Positions 51,760-60,635 of a DNA stretch of 64,000 nucleotides are shown here, in pieces. Position 1 is the stretch's first letter; each line of letters starts with the position of its first letter. Below the pieces are notes generated by a model. It ran no database searches and was not told the DNA's origin. It saw only the letters and a list, made by a program, of their open reading frames with translations. Location: assembly GCA_046048875.1 (NCBI GenBank), contig JBJOFG010000001.1:62001-126000 (forward strand). Direction: 5' to 3'. The stretch comes from CAIZGX01 sp046048875 (GTDB lineage: Bacteria > Bacteroidota > Bacteroidia > Flavobacteriales_D > Sanyastnellaceae). A program made the translations under genes and the position numbers.

Positions 51760-53060
51760 TAACAGCGATTCTTTTTGTTTTTGTTCTGGCTTATGTTCTT
51801 ATTGCGGCCGAACACGCGGTGAAAATTGACAAAGCGGCTACTGCGCTTATTGCAGGAGTTTTGTGTTGGACACTTTTGGTTCTCGCGCCAACCGGAATTT
51901 CACACGAAGTATTGGAAGGTCGTTTAGGTCATCACATTGAAGAGATTTCAGGCATCTTATTGTTCTTAATGGGAGCAATGACCATTGTTGAAATTATTGA
52001 TGCGCACAACGGATTCGCTATTATTACCGATCGTATTTCAACCACCAGTCAAGTAAAACTACTTTGGATTGTTGCTTTGCTTTCCTTTTTCCTGTCTGCG
52101 GCATTAGACAATCTTACCACAGCAATTGTTATGGTTAGCTTGGGTAGAAAGTTGATTAGCAATGAAAAGTCGCGTTGGTTTTTTGCTGGTGTAATTGTTA
52201 TTGCTGCCAATGCTGGCGGTGCGTGGAGTCCCATAGGTGATGTGACGACAACGATGCTTTGGATAGGGGGACAACTAACAACGGGACCTGTAATTTCAGA
52301 GCTTTTTTTACCAAGCTTGGTTAGTCTCATTGTTCCGCTTATTGTTATGTCTTTTGTGTTGAAGGGAAATTTAGATCGCCCTGAATTGCACGAGTCCGCA
52401 ACCAACGATTTGACACGTTCAAAGCAGATGCTTGTGTTTGTTTTAGGATTGGGCGGGTTGCTTTTTGTTCCAATATTTAAGACGCTAACTCACTTACCTC
52501 CATTTATGGGAATGATGATTTCCGTTGGTGTTCTTTGGTTAGTTACTGACCTAATGAATGGAAGAAAAATGGATTCGGATAAAGCGAAATATTCGGCGTT
52601 AAGTGCATTGCGAAAGATAGACATGCCTTCGGTTCTTTTCTTCTTGGGAATTCTTCTTTCAGTGAGTGCGTTGCAAGAGGCCGGACACCTTACGCAGTTG
52701 TCGTTTTGGTTGAAGGAGCAGTTGAATAACACCTATGCGATAAACATTGCGATTGGTGTGCTTTCTGCGATAGTAGACAACGTTCCTTTGGTTGCTGCAA
52801 GCATTGGCATGTATTCAGTAGAAGCTGCCGGCACAACCGATGTGTGGGCATCACATTTTGTACAAGACGGAACCTTCTGGCATTTTTTGGCCTACACTGC
52901 AGGCACCGGCGGCAGTATGCTCATCATTGGATCTGCCGCAGGTGTGGCTGCAATGGGGCTAGAGAAAATGTCGTTCACGTGGTACTTGAAGAACATCTCA
53001 CTCTGGGCCATGTTAGGTTTCTTTAGCGGTGCAGGAGTTTACATTCTCATGCACTTGTAA
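51756..53060 (+). CDS. nhaD: Na+/H+ antiporter, NhaD type (ArsB/NhaD superfamily)
   Basis: 434 residues with about 11-12 TM segments. Family motifs: LFLMGAMTIVEIIDAHNGF, LSAALDNLTTAIVMVSLG, NAGGAWSPIGDVTTTMLWIGGQ and a late repeat SAIVDNVPLVAAS. These inverted-repeat D-N-x-T elements mark the NhaD branch. Exchanges Na+ for H+ across the inner membrane. The ATGA overlap with exbD puts it in one transcript with the energy-transducing pair. Stop is adjacent to the convergent giant gene with no gap. Confidence 0.92.
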   Translation: MITAILFVFVLAYVLIAAEHAVKIDKAATALIAGVLCWTLLVLAPTGISHEVLEGRLGHHIEEISGILLFLMGAMTIVEIIDAHNGFAIITDRISTTSQVKLLWIVALLSFFLSAALDNLTTAIVMVSLGRKLISNEKSRWFFAGVIVIAANAGGAWSPIGDVTTTMLWIGGQLTTGPVISELFLPSLVSLIVPLIVMSFVLKGNLDRPELHESATNDLTRSKQMLVFVLGLGGLLFVPIFKTLTHLPPFMGMMISVGVLWLVTDLMNGRKMDSDKAKYSALSALRKIDMPSVLFFLGILLSVSALQEAGHLTQLSFWLKEQLNNTYAINIAIGVLSAIVDNVPLVAASIGMYSVEAAGTTDVWASHFVQDGTFWHFLAYTAGTGGSMLIIGSAAGVAAMGLEKMSFTWYLKNISLWAMLGFFSGAGVYILMHL

Positions 53061-56000
53061 TTAGTTTTCAATTACGAATTTTTCAGTCTGAATACTTCCG
53101 TTGTCCAATGAATATTGAAGGAAGTAACATCCGTTTGCAAATTCATAATGGAACGGAATTTCCGAACAATCGCGGGCAGTTCCTTCATGAATCAATTGTC
53201 CAATTACGCCGAGTATTTTCCATTTTACTAGATTATTTTTCTCGGTGAATTGAAGTTTGAATTTGCCTGAACTGATGGAAGGAAAAACCTTACCCCCGGG
53301 GAGTTTCAGATTTTTGTTGTCTGAAAAACAAGAGTAGAAAAGGACATCTTGCGGACCGAGTATTTCAATTCCAAATGGGAAATTTGAATTACTCAAATTC
53401 GTGAAGGTGGAATCGTTGATGTTGGAAATAACGGTTGATGTATTGTTCAATTCTCCCGCTGTTAAAGCTTTCCAATAAATTAGTTCTTCCAACTCTTCTC
53501 CTTCGAGATTGCAGGTGTTAAGCTGATTCAGAATAGAGAAGCAAAGAGCTGTGTTTCCCAATGAACGGAAGAGCTGGGCTTTCGAGAGTTCAATCCAAAA
53601 TTGCGAGTGAAACGAAGAGTCTGAGACTACGCTGTCGGTGCAAGCGTTCAATGAATTCACATAGCGCTGAACGGATATTTCAAACGATTCAGAATTGTTC
53701 TCAGGAACTATTTCTCCGCGAAGAACGAGCTCTTCCATCATCTTTTTCATCATTCCAACTCCCCAATCAGACAAGGATCGAATGTCGCTGTTGTTGCGAT
53801 CTAAGGACGAGGTAAGAATTTCATGAAAGAGTTTAATCGAACGCTTCCCTTCAAACAACGAATCAGTCGCATATGCCAAGGTAGCTGCAAGCGATAGCGC
53901 AGAGTCAAGCGGCAACTGTCCGTATTCCGTGGTTGAAATCACAGGCAAATCGGAAAGTGTTTTTTGTTGAAGGCTCGCTTGCGCCAAAGATTTCGTTGGA
54001 CTGAGCGTTCCGATGACTGAAGGACATGTTGTGGAAACAGCAATGGATGGACTTAGCGTAATGATACTTTGTGTTCCGTTCGCGCAGGTGCTCGATGAAT
54101 AAAGTGCAATGCCGGAACTTCCAGATGCAATGGGAAGCCACTCGTTATTGGCACTGGAAAGAGCTACGGGCGCGCAATTCAGCGACGAGAGGGTTGCAAT
54201 ATTCCCGCAGAGATTGCAATCGGTTGCTCCGCTGAACGAATTGAATCCTTTATTTAGCAAAGGCGTAGAGCTGTGATAGAAGTGTACGTGTTCATCATTC
54301 AATTCGAAAACATTATATCCACCTGCACTGCTCGACGACATGTTCAATACACATCCTTTTCCAATTTCCAGAGCGGTTCCGTTTTGTGTAAATTCAGAGC
54401 AGCGAATGGTGAAGACACCACCTTTTTTTTGAGCCGCCTTGTTGTTATTGGTGAAGGTGCAATTGGTCAACCCAATTTCAACCAAACTGAAATCGGAAAC
54501 CGCTACGTCGTTATTTTCAAAAGAGGTGTTTTTGATTCGACTGAGAGATTTCAAATGTTCAGAGAAAAGATTAGATGAATTGAAAACGCAATCCTCGAAA
54601 GAATAATTTCCATAACGAATATTCACGGATCCGTTGTTGTTGAAGAGTGTGTTCGACGCAGAGAATTTTCCGTAATTGTTTTCAATTTTACATTGAGCAA
54701 CGGAGGCGTTTAAAAAAGATAGCGTGTTGTAATCCACACGACAGAGTGCGTTTTCAGAACCGATCATGTTCGTATTTTCAAACAGCAATCTTTGGTAGGA
54801 AAGCAGTGTTGCATTTTCATTCAATTCAATTTTTCCATTTTTGAATTTGATGTAATTCGCGGTTCCCGATTCGTTGAACATTGCACCTTCGTGAATACGC
54901 AAGAACGTGTTGCTCTGATTCATTCCTTCCACCAACAAGCGACTTCCATTTTCAAAAATCAAATCCGCTTCATTCCACATGGAAAAAACGTCTAATTTTC
55001 CTTCATTCGCTTGAAGAGTTAAATTGGCTTGTGCAAGAAGTTGCAGTTGTCCGCCCTTGAATTCAAGCGAAGCATTGGTGTTGTTCAAGATGACTTCTCC
55101 CGATGTATAAACGACTTTACTTCCAGGCAACAGTATAACCTTCCCTTCAACCTGAAGGGTTCCTCCGAGTAGATTAAGGGTAGCGTTTTGTTCTAAAATC
55201 AAATTTCCATTCGGTTGAATGAAAAGCAATCCGCTGGTGTGAAGGTTAATGGTTGTTGACTCTTGGAGGTGTAATGCAGCGTCAACAGTTCCAGATGCAT
55301 CTCCAATTTGAAGCGTTCCGTTTTGTTGAATGTCTATACTTCCCGAACCACAATCGATTCCAGTTTCAATGGATACTTGGTCACCAGGAAATACAATGCT
55401 ATTTGGAGTAGATTGACTGTCGCCGAGGGCGCCAATACTTACCACAGAATTGTTTTCAATGATTGTTGAAGGAAGAACTTGTAATCCTGTTTTTCCGAAA
55501 TTGAAAGAAGTATTGTTTTCTATGCTCAATCTGAAAACCGAATGTCCGTTCGGTAATTCATCGGCAAATACTTCTTGTGCAATGAAGGCGAGGTTTCCGT
55601 AGTTAATTCCAGAATGAGGCTGATTGTTTCCTTCCGGCGCATACCAGTTGTCGAAGGGAATCTCTGTCTCGTCAACAGCAGTGAATGGAACGTTCGTGTT
55701 GCAATGCAGCGCGCTTGAAGTAGGAACAAAGTTGTGATACAATTCGAATTGATCGTTGTTGATTGTTCCGCATGCGCTGTTGAACGCCGCGGTTTCATTA
55801 ATGGCGTCTACAAATTCTTTGATGGAAGAAGAGTATCCTCCGCACGAGTAATCGTAGGGAAGCGCATTAACAGAAACCTTAGGTCTTGAACTGTATTGTG
55901 AAATGGAAAGACTTAAAAAATCTGTATCTACTTCAGTTAGTTTTAGATCTGCGATTACGCGATGGGTACTTGTATTTTCTTCATAGTCGTTCGAACCGGG

Positions 56001-57440
56001 AAGAGGAAAAAACTTCAATCTGAATTCGTCTCCACCGATTAAGTTCGAGGCATTACACGATTCGGTTAACAGGGGTTCTGTGATGTTCAAAGAAAGTCCA
56101 AGCCCGTTTTTATTTCCGTTGGCAACGGCAATGGTTCTGCAATTTCTTGGAAGTCCTATGGAATTTAGTTCCTCTTGAAAATTCAAGAAATTTGTTGGAA
56201 GTAATGGATCAGGAACACCCCATTGATAGAACAACAGCTGTTGCGCAGCTGGGCGCTGAAGCTTATCGTACACGAAGCTGTGAGCTGCAGAACTGTAAGG
56301 CGACATGAAGTGCAGAGTAGCTTGAAGGCTAAGAGGAATATACGCTCCCTTGTGCGGTGCGTCGAGACTTATATACAGTCTTGCGCAATGTGATTTGTTT
56401 TGAAGCTCCATGTCGCGAAGAGCATAACGCGAAATAAGTCCTCCCATACTTGCTCCAGCGACCACCAAGCTGTGTTCACTGTTTTTGTAGTTGTTACAGA
56501 GGTTGATGACTTTCTCTACAAGAGCTGCGTTTTCACGAATATCTCTAGCTCCGTCGTAGAAGTCTATTAGCACTAAATCATATCCGTGTTGTTGTAGGGT
56601 ATCAATCCAGTATGGCATGAGTTGAAGCATGGCGTATTGTCCAGTTGCAGAGCCAGAGGAGAACGCGTCCCATCCAAATGTTCCATTTCGAGTTGGTAGA
56701 TGATCATTTCCAAAGTCTATTCCTTCAACAAAAACAAAAGGTTTATCAAATACTCCGTCATCACTGAAAAGGGTGTAAGCATTTCCTTTTACAAGGTTAT
56801 TTCCAAGAAGTGTGTCGATTAGAAAGGTGTTGTCTGTCGCCCACGGCGCAGTATCAGGAGTAAGTAGGCTTTTTGTTTCAACGGGAAATTTTATTCCCGT
56901 TTCTTTCATGGTTCCATTGACTGAATATTTTACAGCCACTGAAAACCATTCAGTGTTCGTTGGAATAACGGTTGAAACGGAATAGTTCGTGACGCTCATC
57001 CATGTTGTTCCTTCATCGAAACTAATGGCTTGAATATTCACGTTCGAATGGTAATTCGATTGCACTTCGTTTTGAATATTGAAGAGATGCAGACCTGGAG
57101 TGAGTAGATTCGAATTACTCAGAATGAATTGACTTGTATCGGACGAGTTATTCGATTCATGAATGAATTGAATGTCCCATGTTTCAAGGTAGGTCACATT
57201 GTTTTCGGCAGGAAAATTTTCTAGATGATTTCGATAATCTGGAAAATAGATGTGGTTGGAATCGTTTCCACATAGAAACAAAAATGCATCGTTTGCAGCT
57301 TGTTTTTTCGAGAAGACGAGAGCGTTGTTTTTCGAAAGCAAGTGTTTGAACGCGGTCGATTTCATGACCGGTGTGTAGTTACTTTGAGCGAAGGTGACAA
57401 TCGAACAAAGACTAAGAAGGAGAGTAGAGATTTTTTTCAT
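53061..57440 (-). CDS. Giant secreted protein: alpha/beta-hydrolase-like domain, beta-helix region, T9SS sorting domain
   Basis: 1459 residues from the ATG at 57440 (MKKISTLLLSLCSIVTFAQS, signal peptide); an ATG at 57494 would overlap the upstream gene. Residues about 230-420 look like an alpha/beta hydrolase or lipase: FVFVEGIDFG, DLVLIDFYDGARDI, and a nucleophile elbow VAGASMGGLISRYAL with Ser331, then YISLDAPHKGAYI. Residues about 650-1100 are rich in short strands with many Asn and Gly (LLFIQPNGNLILEQNATLNLLGG, SLEFKGGQLQLLAQANLTL), typical of a right-handed parallel beta-helix, with later right-handed turns like CTFTNNNKAAQKKGG. The C-terminal part (KVFPSISSGKFKLQF, ending EKFVIEN) is a type A T9SS domain. 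Substrate unknown. Preceded by a lipoprotein gene 4 bp away on the same strand. Confidence 0.8.
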   Translation of the reverse strand: MKKISTLLLSLCSIVTFAQSNYTPVMKSTAFKHLLSKNNALVFSKKQAANDAFLFLCGNDSNHIYFPDYRNHLENFPAENNVTYLETWDIQFIHESNNSSDTSQFILSNSNLLTPGLHLFNIQNEVQSNYHSNVNIQAISFDEGTTWMSVTNYSVSTVIPTNTEWFSVAVKYSVNGTMKETGIKFPVETKSLLTPDTAPWATDNTFLIDTLLGNNLVKGNAYTLFSDDGVFDKPFVFVEGIDFGNDHLPTRNGTFGWDAFSSGSATGQYAMLQLMPYWIDTLQQHGYDLVLIDFYDGARDIRENAALVEKVINLCNNYKNSEHSLVVAGASMGGLISRYALRDMELQNKSHCARLYISLDAPHKGAYIPLSLQATLHFMSPYSSAAHSFVYDKLQRPAAQQLLFYQWGVPDPLLPTNFLNFQEELNSIGLPRNCRTIAVANGNKNGLGLSLNITEPLLTESCNASNLIGGDEFRLKFFPLPGSNDYEENTSTHRVIADLKLTEVDTDFLSLSISQYSSRPKVSVNALPYDYSCGGYSSSIKEFVDAINETAAFNSACGTINNDQFELYHNFVPTSSALHCNTNVPFTAVDETEIPFDNWYAPEGNNQPHSGINYGNLAFIAQEVFADELPNGHSVFRLSIENNTSFNFGKTGLQVLPSTIIENNSVVSIGALGDSQSTPNSIVFPGDQVSIETGIDCGSGSIDIQQNGTLQIGDASGTVDAALHLQESTTINLHTSGLLFIQPNGNLILEQNATLNLLGGTLQVEGKVILLPGSKVVYTSGEVILNNTNASLEFKGGQLQLLAQANLTLQANEGKLDVFSMWNEADLIFENGSRLLVEGMNQSNTFLRIHEGAMFNESGTANYIKFKNGKIELNENATLLSYQRLLFENTNMIGSENALCRVDYNTLSFLNASVAQCKIENNYGKFSASNTLFNNNGSVNIRYGNYSFEDCVFNSSNLFSEHLKSLSRIKNTSFENNDVAVSDFSLVEIGLTNCTFTNNNKAAQKKGGVFTIRCSEFTQNGTALEIGKGCVLNMSSSSAGGYNVFELNDEHVHFYHSSTPLLNKGFNSFSGATDCNLCGNIATLSSLNCAPVALSSANNEWLPIASGSSGIALYSSSTCANGTQSIITLSPSIAVSTTCPSVIGTLSPTKSLAQASLQQKTLSDLPVISTTEYGQLPLDSALSLAATLAYATDSLFEGKRSIKLFHEILTSSLDRNNSDIRSLSDWGVGMMKKMMEELVLRGEIVPENNSESFEISVQRYVNSLNACTDSVVSDSSFHSQFWIELSKAQLFRSLGNTALCFSILNQLNTCNLEGEELEELIYWKALTAGELNNTSTVISNINDSTFTNLSNSNFPFGIEILGPQDVLFYSCFSDNKNLKLPGGKVFPSISSGKFKLQFTEKNNLVKWKILGVIGQLIHEGTARDCSEIPFHYEFANGCYFLQYSLDNGSIQTEKFVIEN

Positions 57441-57444
57441 GGGT

Positions 57445-58071
57445 TTAATAGTAAAGGGTGTACGTACTGATTTCATTGGCTTGTAGCGCGTCAAGTGTTG
57501 TCCATTCTGAAGAATAATTACCTGAGGCGTAATGTTTAATAATTTCTAATTCAATGGGGAAATGTGCGCGTATGTTGAACATGCACTCGGCTCCAGATCC
57601 GGCGAGGTCGGCTTGTTGAAGCAGGCCTTTGAATCCGTTATTTACTTTGAATGATGCGCCTATGATGTTTTGCTGTGTGTTGGCATCATCGACCAACATG
57701 ATTTTCAAATTTGCTTTGCAGGAAATAGGAATACTCAGGTTGGGATTCGCAGCGCTAAAGACGACGTCTGTAAAGCCGAATTCAGAGTATTGCTCATCGG
57801 AAGTTGCAAGTGCAATTCCGACATCTACCGTCGCTGTTTTCGGCATTTCGAATTGCCCGTTTACATCGGCCGTGGAAATGAAGGCTGGAACATAATTCAC
57901 CAGAGAGCCGAAGCCTTCTATTTCATACCATTGCACCTGCGCGAATGGAATGGGCACTGCAGAGCCTTGTTCATAGACATGGCATTGAATGTTGGGAATG
58001 GTGTTCTCTTTGTGGCACGAGTAGAGACCAATCAGAAGAGAAAGGGAGAGAATTGTTTTTTTGGTTTTCAT
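57445..58071 (-). CDS. Lipoprotein with carboxypeptidase-regulatory-like beta domain, partner of the giant secreted protein
   Basis: 208 residues. Lipobox LYSC with Cys19 (MKTKKTILSLSLLIGLYSC). The next 80 residues (IQCHVYEQGSAVPIPFAQVQWYE, STADVNGQFEMPKTATVDVGI) have the strand pattern of a CarboxypepD_reg/transthyretin-like sandwich. The rest (LKIMLVDDANTQQNIIGASF, FPIELEIIKHYASGNY) is beta-rich. No family recognised beyond that. It ends 4 bp before the giant hydrolase/beta-helix gene, so the two are one transcript and the lipoprotein may hold or fold its partner at the membrane; that is inference. Confidence 0.72.
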   Translation of the reverse strand: MKTKKTILSLSLLIGLYSCHKENTIPNIQCHVYEQGSAVPIPFAQVQWYEIEGFGSLVNYVPAFISTADVNGQFEMPKTATVDVGIALATSDEQYSEFGFTDVVFSAANPNLSIPISCKANLKIMLVDDANTQQNIIGASFKVNNGFKGLLQQADLAGSGAECMFNIRAHFPIELEIIKHYASGNYSSEWTTLDALQANEISTYTLYY

Positions 58072-58186
58072 GACTCAATTAATTTTGAGCCAAAGGAAGA
58101 ACCACTCGGCACCTAATGTTTATGCCAAATTCCTATAAGTTATATGCTGTTTATTCGTTCTTTCTTTTTGTTATATCTTAGTTAGC

Positions 58187-59275
58187 ATGAACATCTTTGA
58201 GACGAAACCACTCATTAAAAAATCCCTTTGGAATAGAGTTAGCGGAAGCGAAAACTCGAAAAACGCATTCATTGTTTTCAATAATCTATTGGCTGAAAAA
58301 GGAATTATGGGAGTAGAGCGTTCCCATGTAATAGAGATCTGTCAACAGTATAAAATCAAGGATTGGAAAACTGAATTTCAAACTGAATTACGAAACTGTT
58401 TTCTTTTAGCGATTGGGAATTTTCTCTCAGATTTAAACATAGATGAATCGGAGGTTTCACAATTGAATAGGCTAGTTGAATTGTGTTGTATTACAAATGA
58501 AGAGAAGATGGCGATATATCAGAAGGCTGGAGCTTCGGCTTATGATGAGTTGTTTGTTTCGTTTGTGAATGATGAGATACTTACGGATTCCGAAAAGGAG
58601 ATTTTATTGAAATTGAAAACAACACTTTCGTTAAGTGAAGAGAGTATTCAGAAACTCATTAACGCGAGAGTTCATGAAATTGCTGAACGTTCGATGAATG
58701 AAATTTTAGTCGACAAGCAAATAGGGCCGGGAGAATTGGAAGCTTTTATTGCAAAGTGTTCGAATTTAGGAGTGAACTATACCTTCAATGAAGAGTCTCA
58801 GAAGGTCCTCGATGATTACAAGGATAATTGGAGATTAGAGAATGAGCCATTAAAAGAAATCGAGGTGAGTATAAACCTTCAGAAAGGAGAGGTTTGTTAT
58901 TACATTACGAATGTTACTTGGCATGAGATAAGAACAATTACTCAGGCCTATTCATATGGGGGTCCCGCTATTCGCTTTAAAATAGTAAAGGGAATTTATT
59001 TTCGAGGAGGAAGAACGGCGGTTCGAAGAATAACATCCGATCAACTTACGGAATTAGATGCGGGAAAACTATATATAACCAACAAGCGTTTGATTTTCGA
59101 TGGTCTTGTTCGCAATACAACAATTCCTTACAAGTCTGTTTTAGCGATAGAGCCTTTCGAAGACGGCATTCGAGTAGAAAAAGAAAAAGGAAAAAGTCCG
59201 GTGTTTCAAACGTTGTCTACCGACCACAAATTGTCTATTGTGTTAGGAAGAATTTTCTCTGAATTGAAAGATTAA
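58187..59275 (+). CDS. Hypothetical cytoplasmic protein, helical N-terminus and PH/GRAM-like C-terminus
   Basis: 362 residues, no signal peptide or TM segment. Residues 1-200 are helical with repeated acidic turns (NDEILTDSEKEILLKL, VDKQIGPGELEAFIAKC), reminiscent of TerB-like or calcium-hand-like helical domains. Residues about 220-360 are strand-rich: GEVCYYITNVTWHEIR, then GKLYITNKRLIFDGLVRNTTIPYKSVLAIEPFEDGIRVE, which strongly recalls bacterial PH/GRAM domains where L-Y-I-T-N-x-R-L-I-F is characteristic. I do not recognise a named family. Stands alone between a leftward lipoprotein operon and a leftward lipoprotein. Confidence 0.65.
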   Translation: MNIFETKPLIKKSLWNRVSGSENSKNAFIVFNNLLAEKGIMGVERSHVIEICQQYKIKDWKTEFQTELRNCFLLAIGNFLSDLNIDESEVSQLNRLVELCCITNEEKMAIYQKAGASAYDELFVSFVNDEILTDSEKEILLKLKTTLSLSEESIQKLINARVHEIAERSMNEILVDKQIGPGELEAFIAKCSNLGVNYTFNEESQKVLDDYKDNWRLENEPLKEIEVSINLQKGEVCYYITNVTWHEIRTITQAYSYGGPAIRFKIVKGIYFRGGRTAVRRITSDQLTELDAGKLYITNKRLIFDGLVRNTTIPYKSVLAIEPFEDGIRVEKEKGKSPVFQTLSTDHKLSIVLGRIFSELKD

Positions 59276-59283
59276 GGATACAG

Positions 59284-59787
59284 TTATTCTGTTAAATCAA
59301 GTTTATACTTGTCTGCAAATGACTGCTGTGCATTTTCGAAATCTTGCTGCGTGAAGACCGATTCGTTTTGAATGAACATGCGCAAAACTCTGCAACTATC
59401 GGTTGTTGCGAATGAAATTTGTTCTTGTGGAAGTTGATGCAAATTGCACAACGGTTTGTAGTAGGTGGAAAGAATTTCCTGAAATTTTTCTACGGTGCGA
59501 ATAGCAGGATTAACAAGTAGGGTATCGTCTTTGAAATTTCCGATTTCTGTTAAATTCTCTTTTGCACTGTTTAAGGTTGATTCAGCTTTCGAGTAAAACT
59601 CATTCAGATTTTGAGGTTGGCCCAGTTGTTCTTCCAACTGAAAAATAGCTACTCCGCAGGTCTCTAACTCAAGCGTAATCTTGTTGTTGTAATCTCTTGC
59701 TTTTTCCTGATCCGTTGCGCACGAAACAGTGGAAAGCAAAAGAGCTATTCCAACAATTCGTGAATAAAAAAAATTTGCACGGGTCAT
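59284..59787 (-). CDS. Hypothetical lipoprotein, helical
   Basis: 167 residues. Signal with lipobox LLSTVSC (Cys23), so probably an inner- or outer-membrane lipoprotein. The mature part is almost all alpha-helical (DYNNKITLELETCGVAIFQLEEQL, AESTLNSAKENLTEIGNF, TQQDFENAQQSFADKYKLDL). It resembles small Bacteroidota lipoproteins of unknown role. Convergent with the PH-like gene 8 bp away. Confidence 0.65.
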   Translation of the reverse strand: MTRANFFYSRIVGIALLLSTVSCATDQEKARDYNNKITLELETCGVAIFQLEEQLGQPQNLNEFYSKAESTLNSAKENLTEIGNFKDDTLLVNPAIRTVEKFQEILSTYYKPLCNLHQLPQEQISFATTDSCRVLRMFIQNESVFTQQDFENAQQSFADKYKLDLTE

Positions 59788-59859
59788 GATACAAATGTAA
59801 GATGCTTCGCAAGATGTTGCTCAAGATGTTTTACAAGAAGCCTTCGGCTAGGGGATACA

Positions 59860-60624
59860 CTAACGAAGTTTCTTTCTGAAATCTAAGGTCGAACTGAACC
59901 CAACCTGAAGCGTGTGGTTGTTTTCAATTTTCACACCGTCCGCTTTGATTAGAAATTGATTCATGTAACCTATTTCTAATTTTCCCCACTTCGGAAATTT
60001 GTAACCCAGAGCAGCATAGGCGCGATTTTGATCGAAGATATTTGCTTGAATATTTTCCCCGAAATTCACGAACGCCTCGTCGTAGCAGGAGAAGTAGAAC
60101 GATTTGTCTTCAATGGTTTTTCCCTTGAATGGAACCGAGAGTCTGACAAGCACACGAGCTCTGTTTGTATATACATCGTCGCCAGGGGCGTATTCTCCTG
60201 ATAATTGCTGAACAGGCAACTTCGAAAATCGTTGTTCCAAGCGAAGTCGGGTAATTACCTCTAATCGTCCAGCTTGCGATTTCACTTGAAGTTGTTCCCA
60301 TAATCTGTTTTCTGGAAACCCCGATTTAGTGGGGAATACGCCATAAGGCGAAGTATGAACGTAGCAATAACCCGCAGTCGCAAATGCGTTAGACGCGAAA
60401 TGATAGTTGATTCCTGTCCGCAGCAAAAGCTGTTGTGGCTTTGCAATGATTTCATTTCTTCTGAATTGCGCCTCCAAATGAACTCCCCACTGGTCAGAGA
60501 ATTTATGATCACCGAAATACATGAACCAACCGGTATTGTTGGGTTGAACATTTCGAATTGGAGATTGCGCTGAAACCTGTCTAAAAGAAGCAATGGCAGC
60601 AATAATTAAAAAAATTTTTTTCAT
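59860..60624 (-). CDS. DUF2490 family outer-membrane beta-barrel protein
   Basis: 254 residues. Signal peptide MKKIFLIIAAIASFRQVSAQ. The family signature NTGWFMYFGDHKFSDQWGVHLEAQFRRNEI is followed by alternating amphipathic strands (LLLRTGINYHFASNAFATAGYCYV, LRLEQRF, RVLVRLSVPFKG, RAYAALGYKFPKWGKLEIGYMNQFL), as in small porin-like barrels. Function unknown. It follows dabB by 11 bp on the same strand, so it belongs to the same operon and might help bicarbonate or cation passage across the outer membrane; this is inference. Confidence 0.82.
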   Translation of the reverse strand: MKKIFLIIAAIASFRQVSAQSPIRNVQPNNTGWFMYFGDHKFSDQWGVHLEAQFRRNEIIAKPQQLLLRTGINYHFASNAFATAGYCYVHTSPYGVFPTKSGFPENRLWEQLQVKSQAGRLEVITRLRLEQRFSKLPVQQLSGEYAPGDDVYTNRARVLVRLSVPFKGKTIEDKSFYFSCYDEAFVNFGENIQANIFDQNRAYAALGYKFPKWGKLEIGYMNQFLIKADGVKIENNHTLQVGFSSTLDFRKKLR

Positions 60625-60635
60625 TATAATAATTT

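Noticed and set aside
53061..57440. Mobile element or phage tail-fibre origin for the 1459-residue gene
   Set aside because: It has a signal peptide and a T9SS tail like other host-encoded secreted proteins, and there are no integrase, transposase or phage genes nearby.
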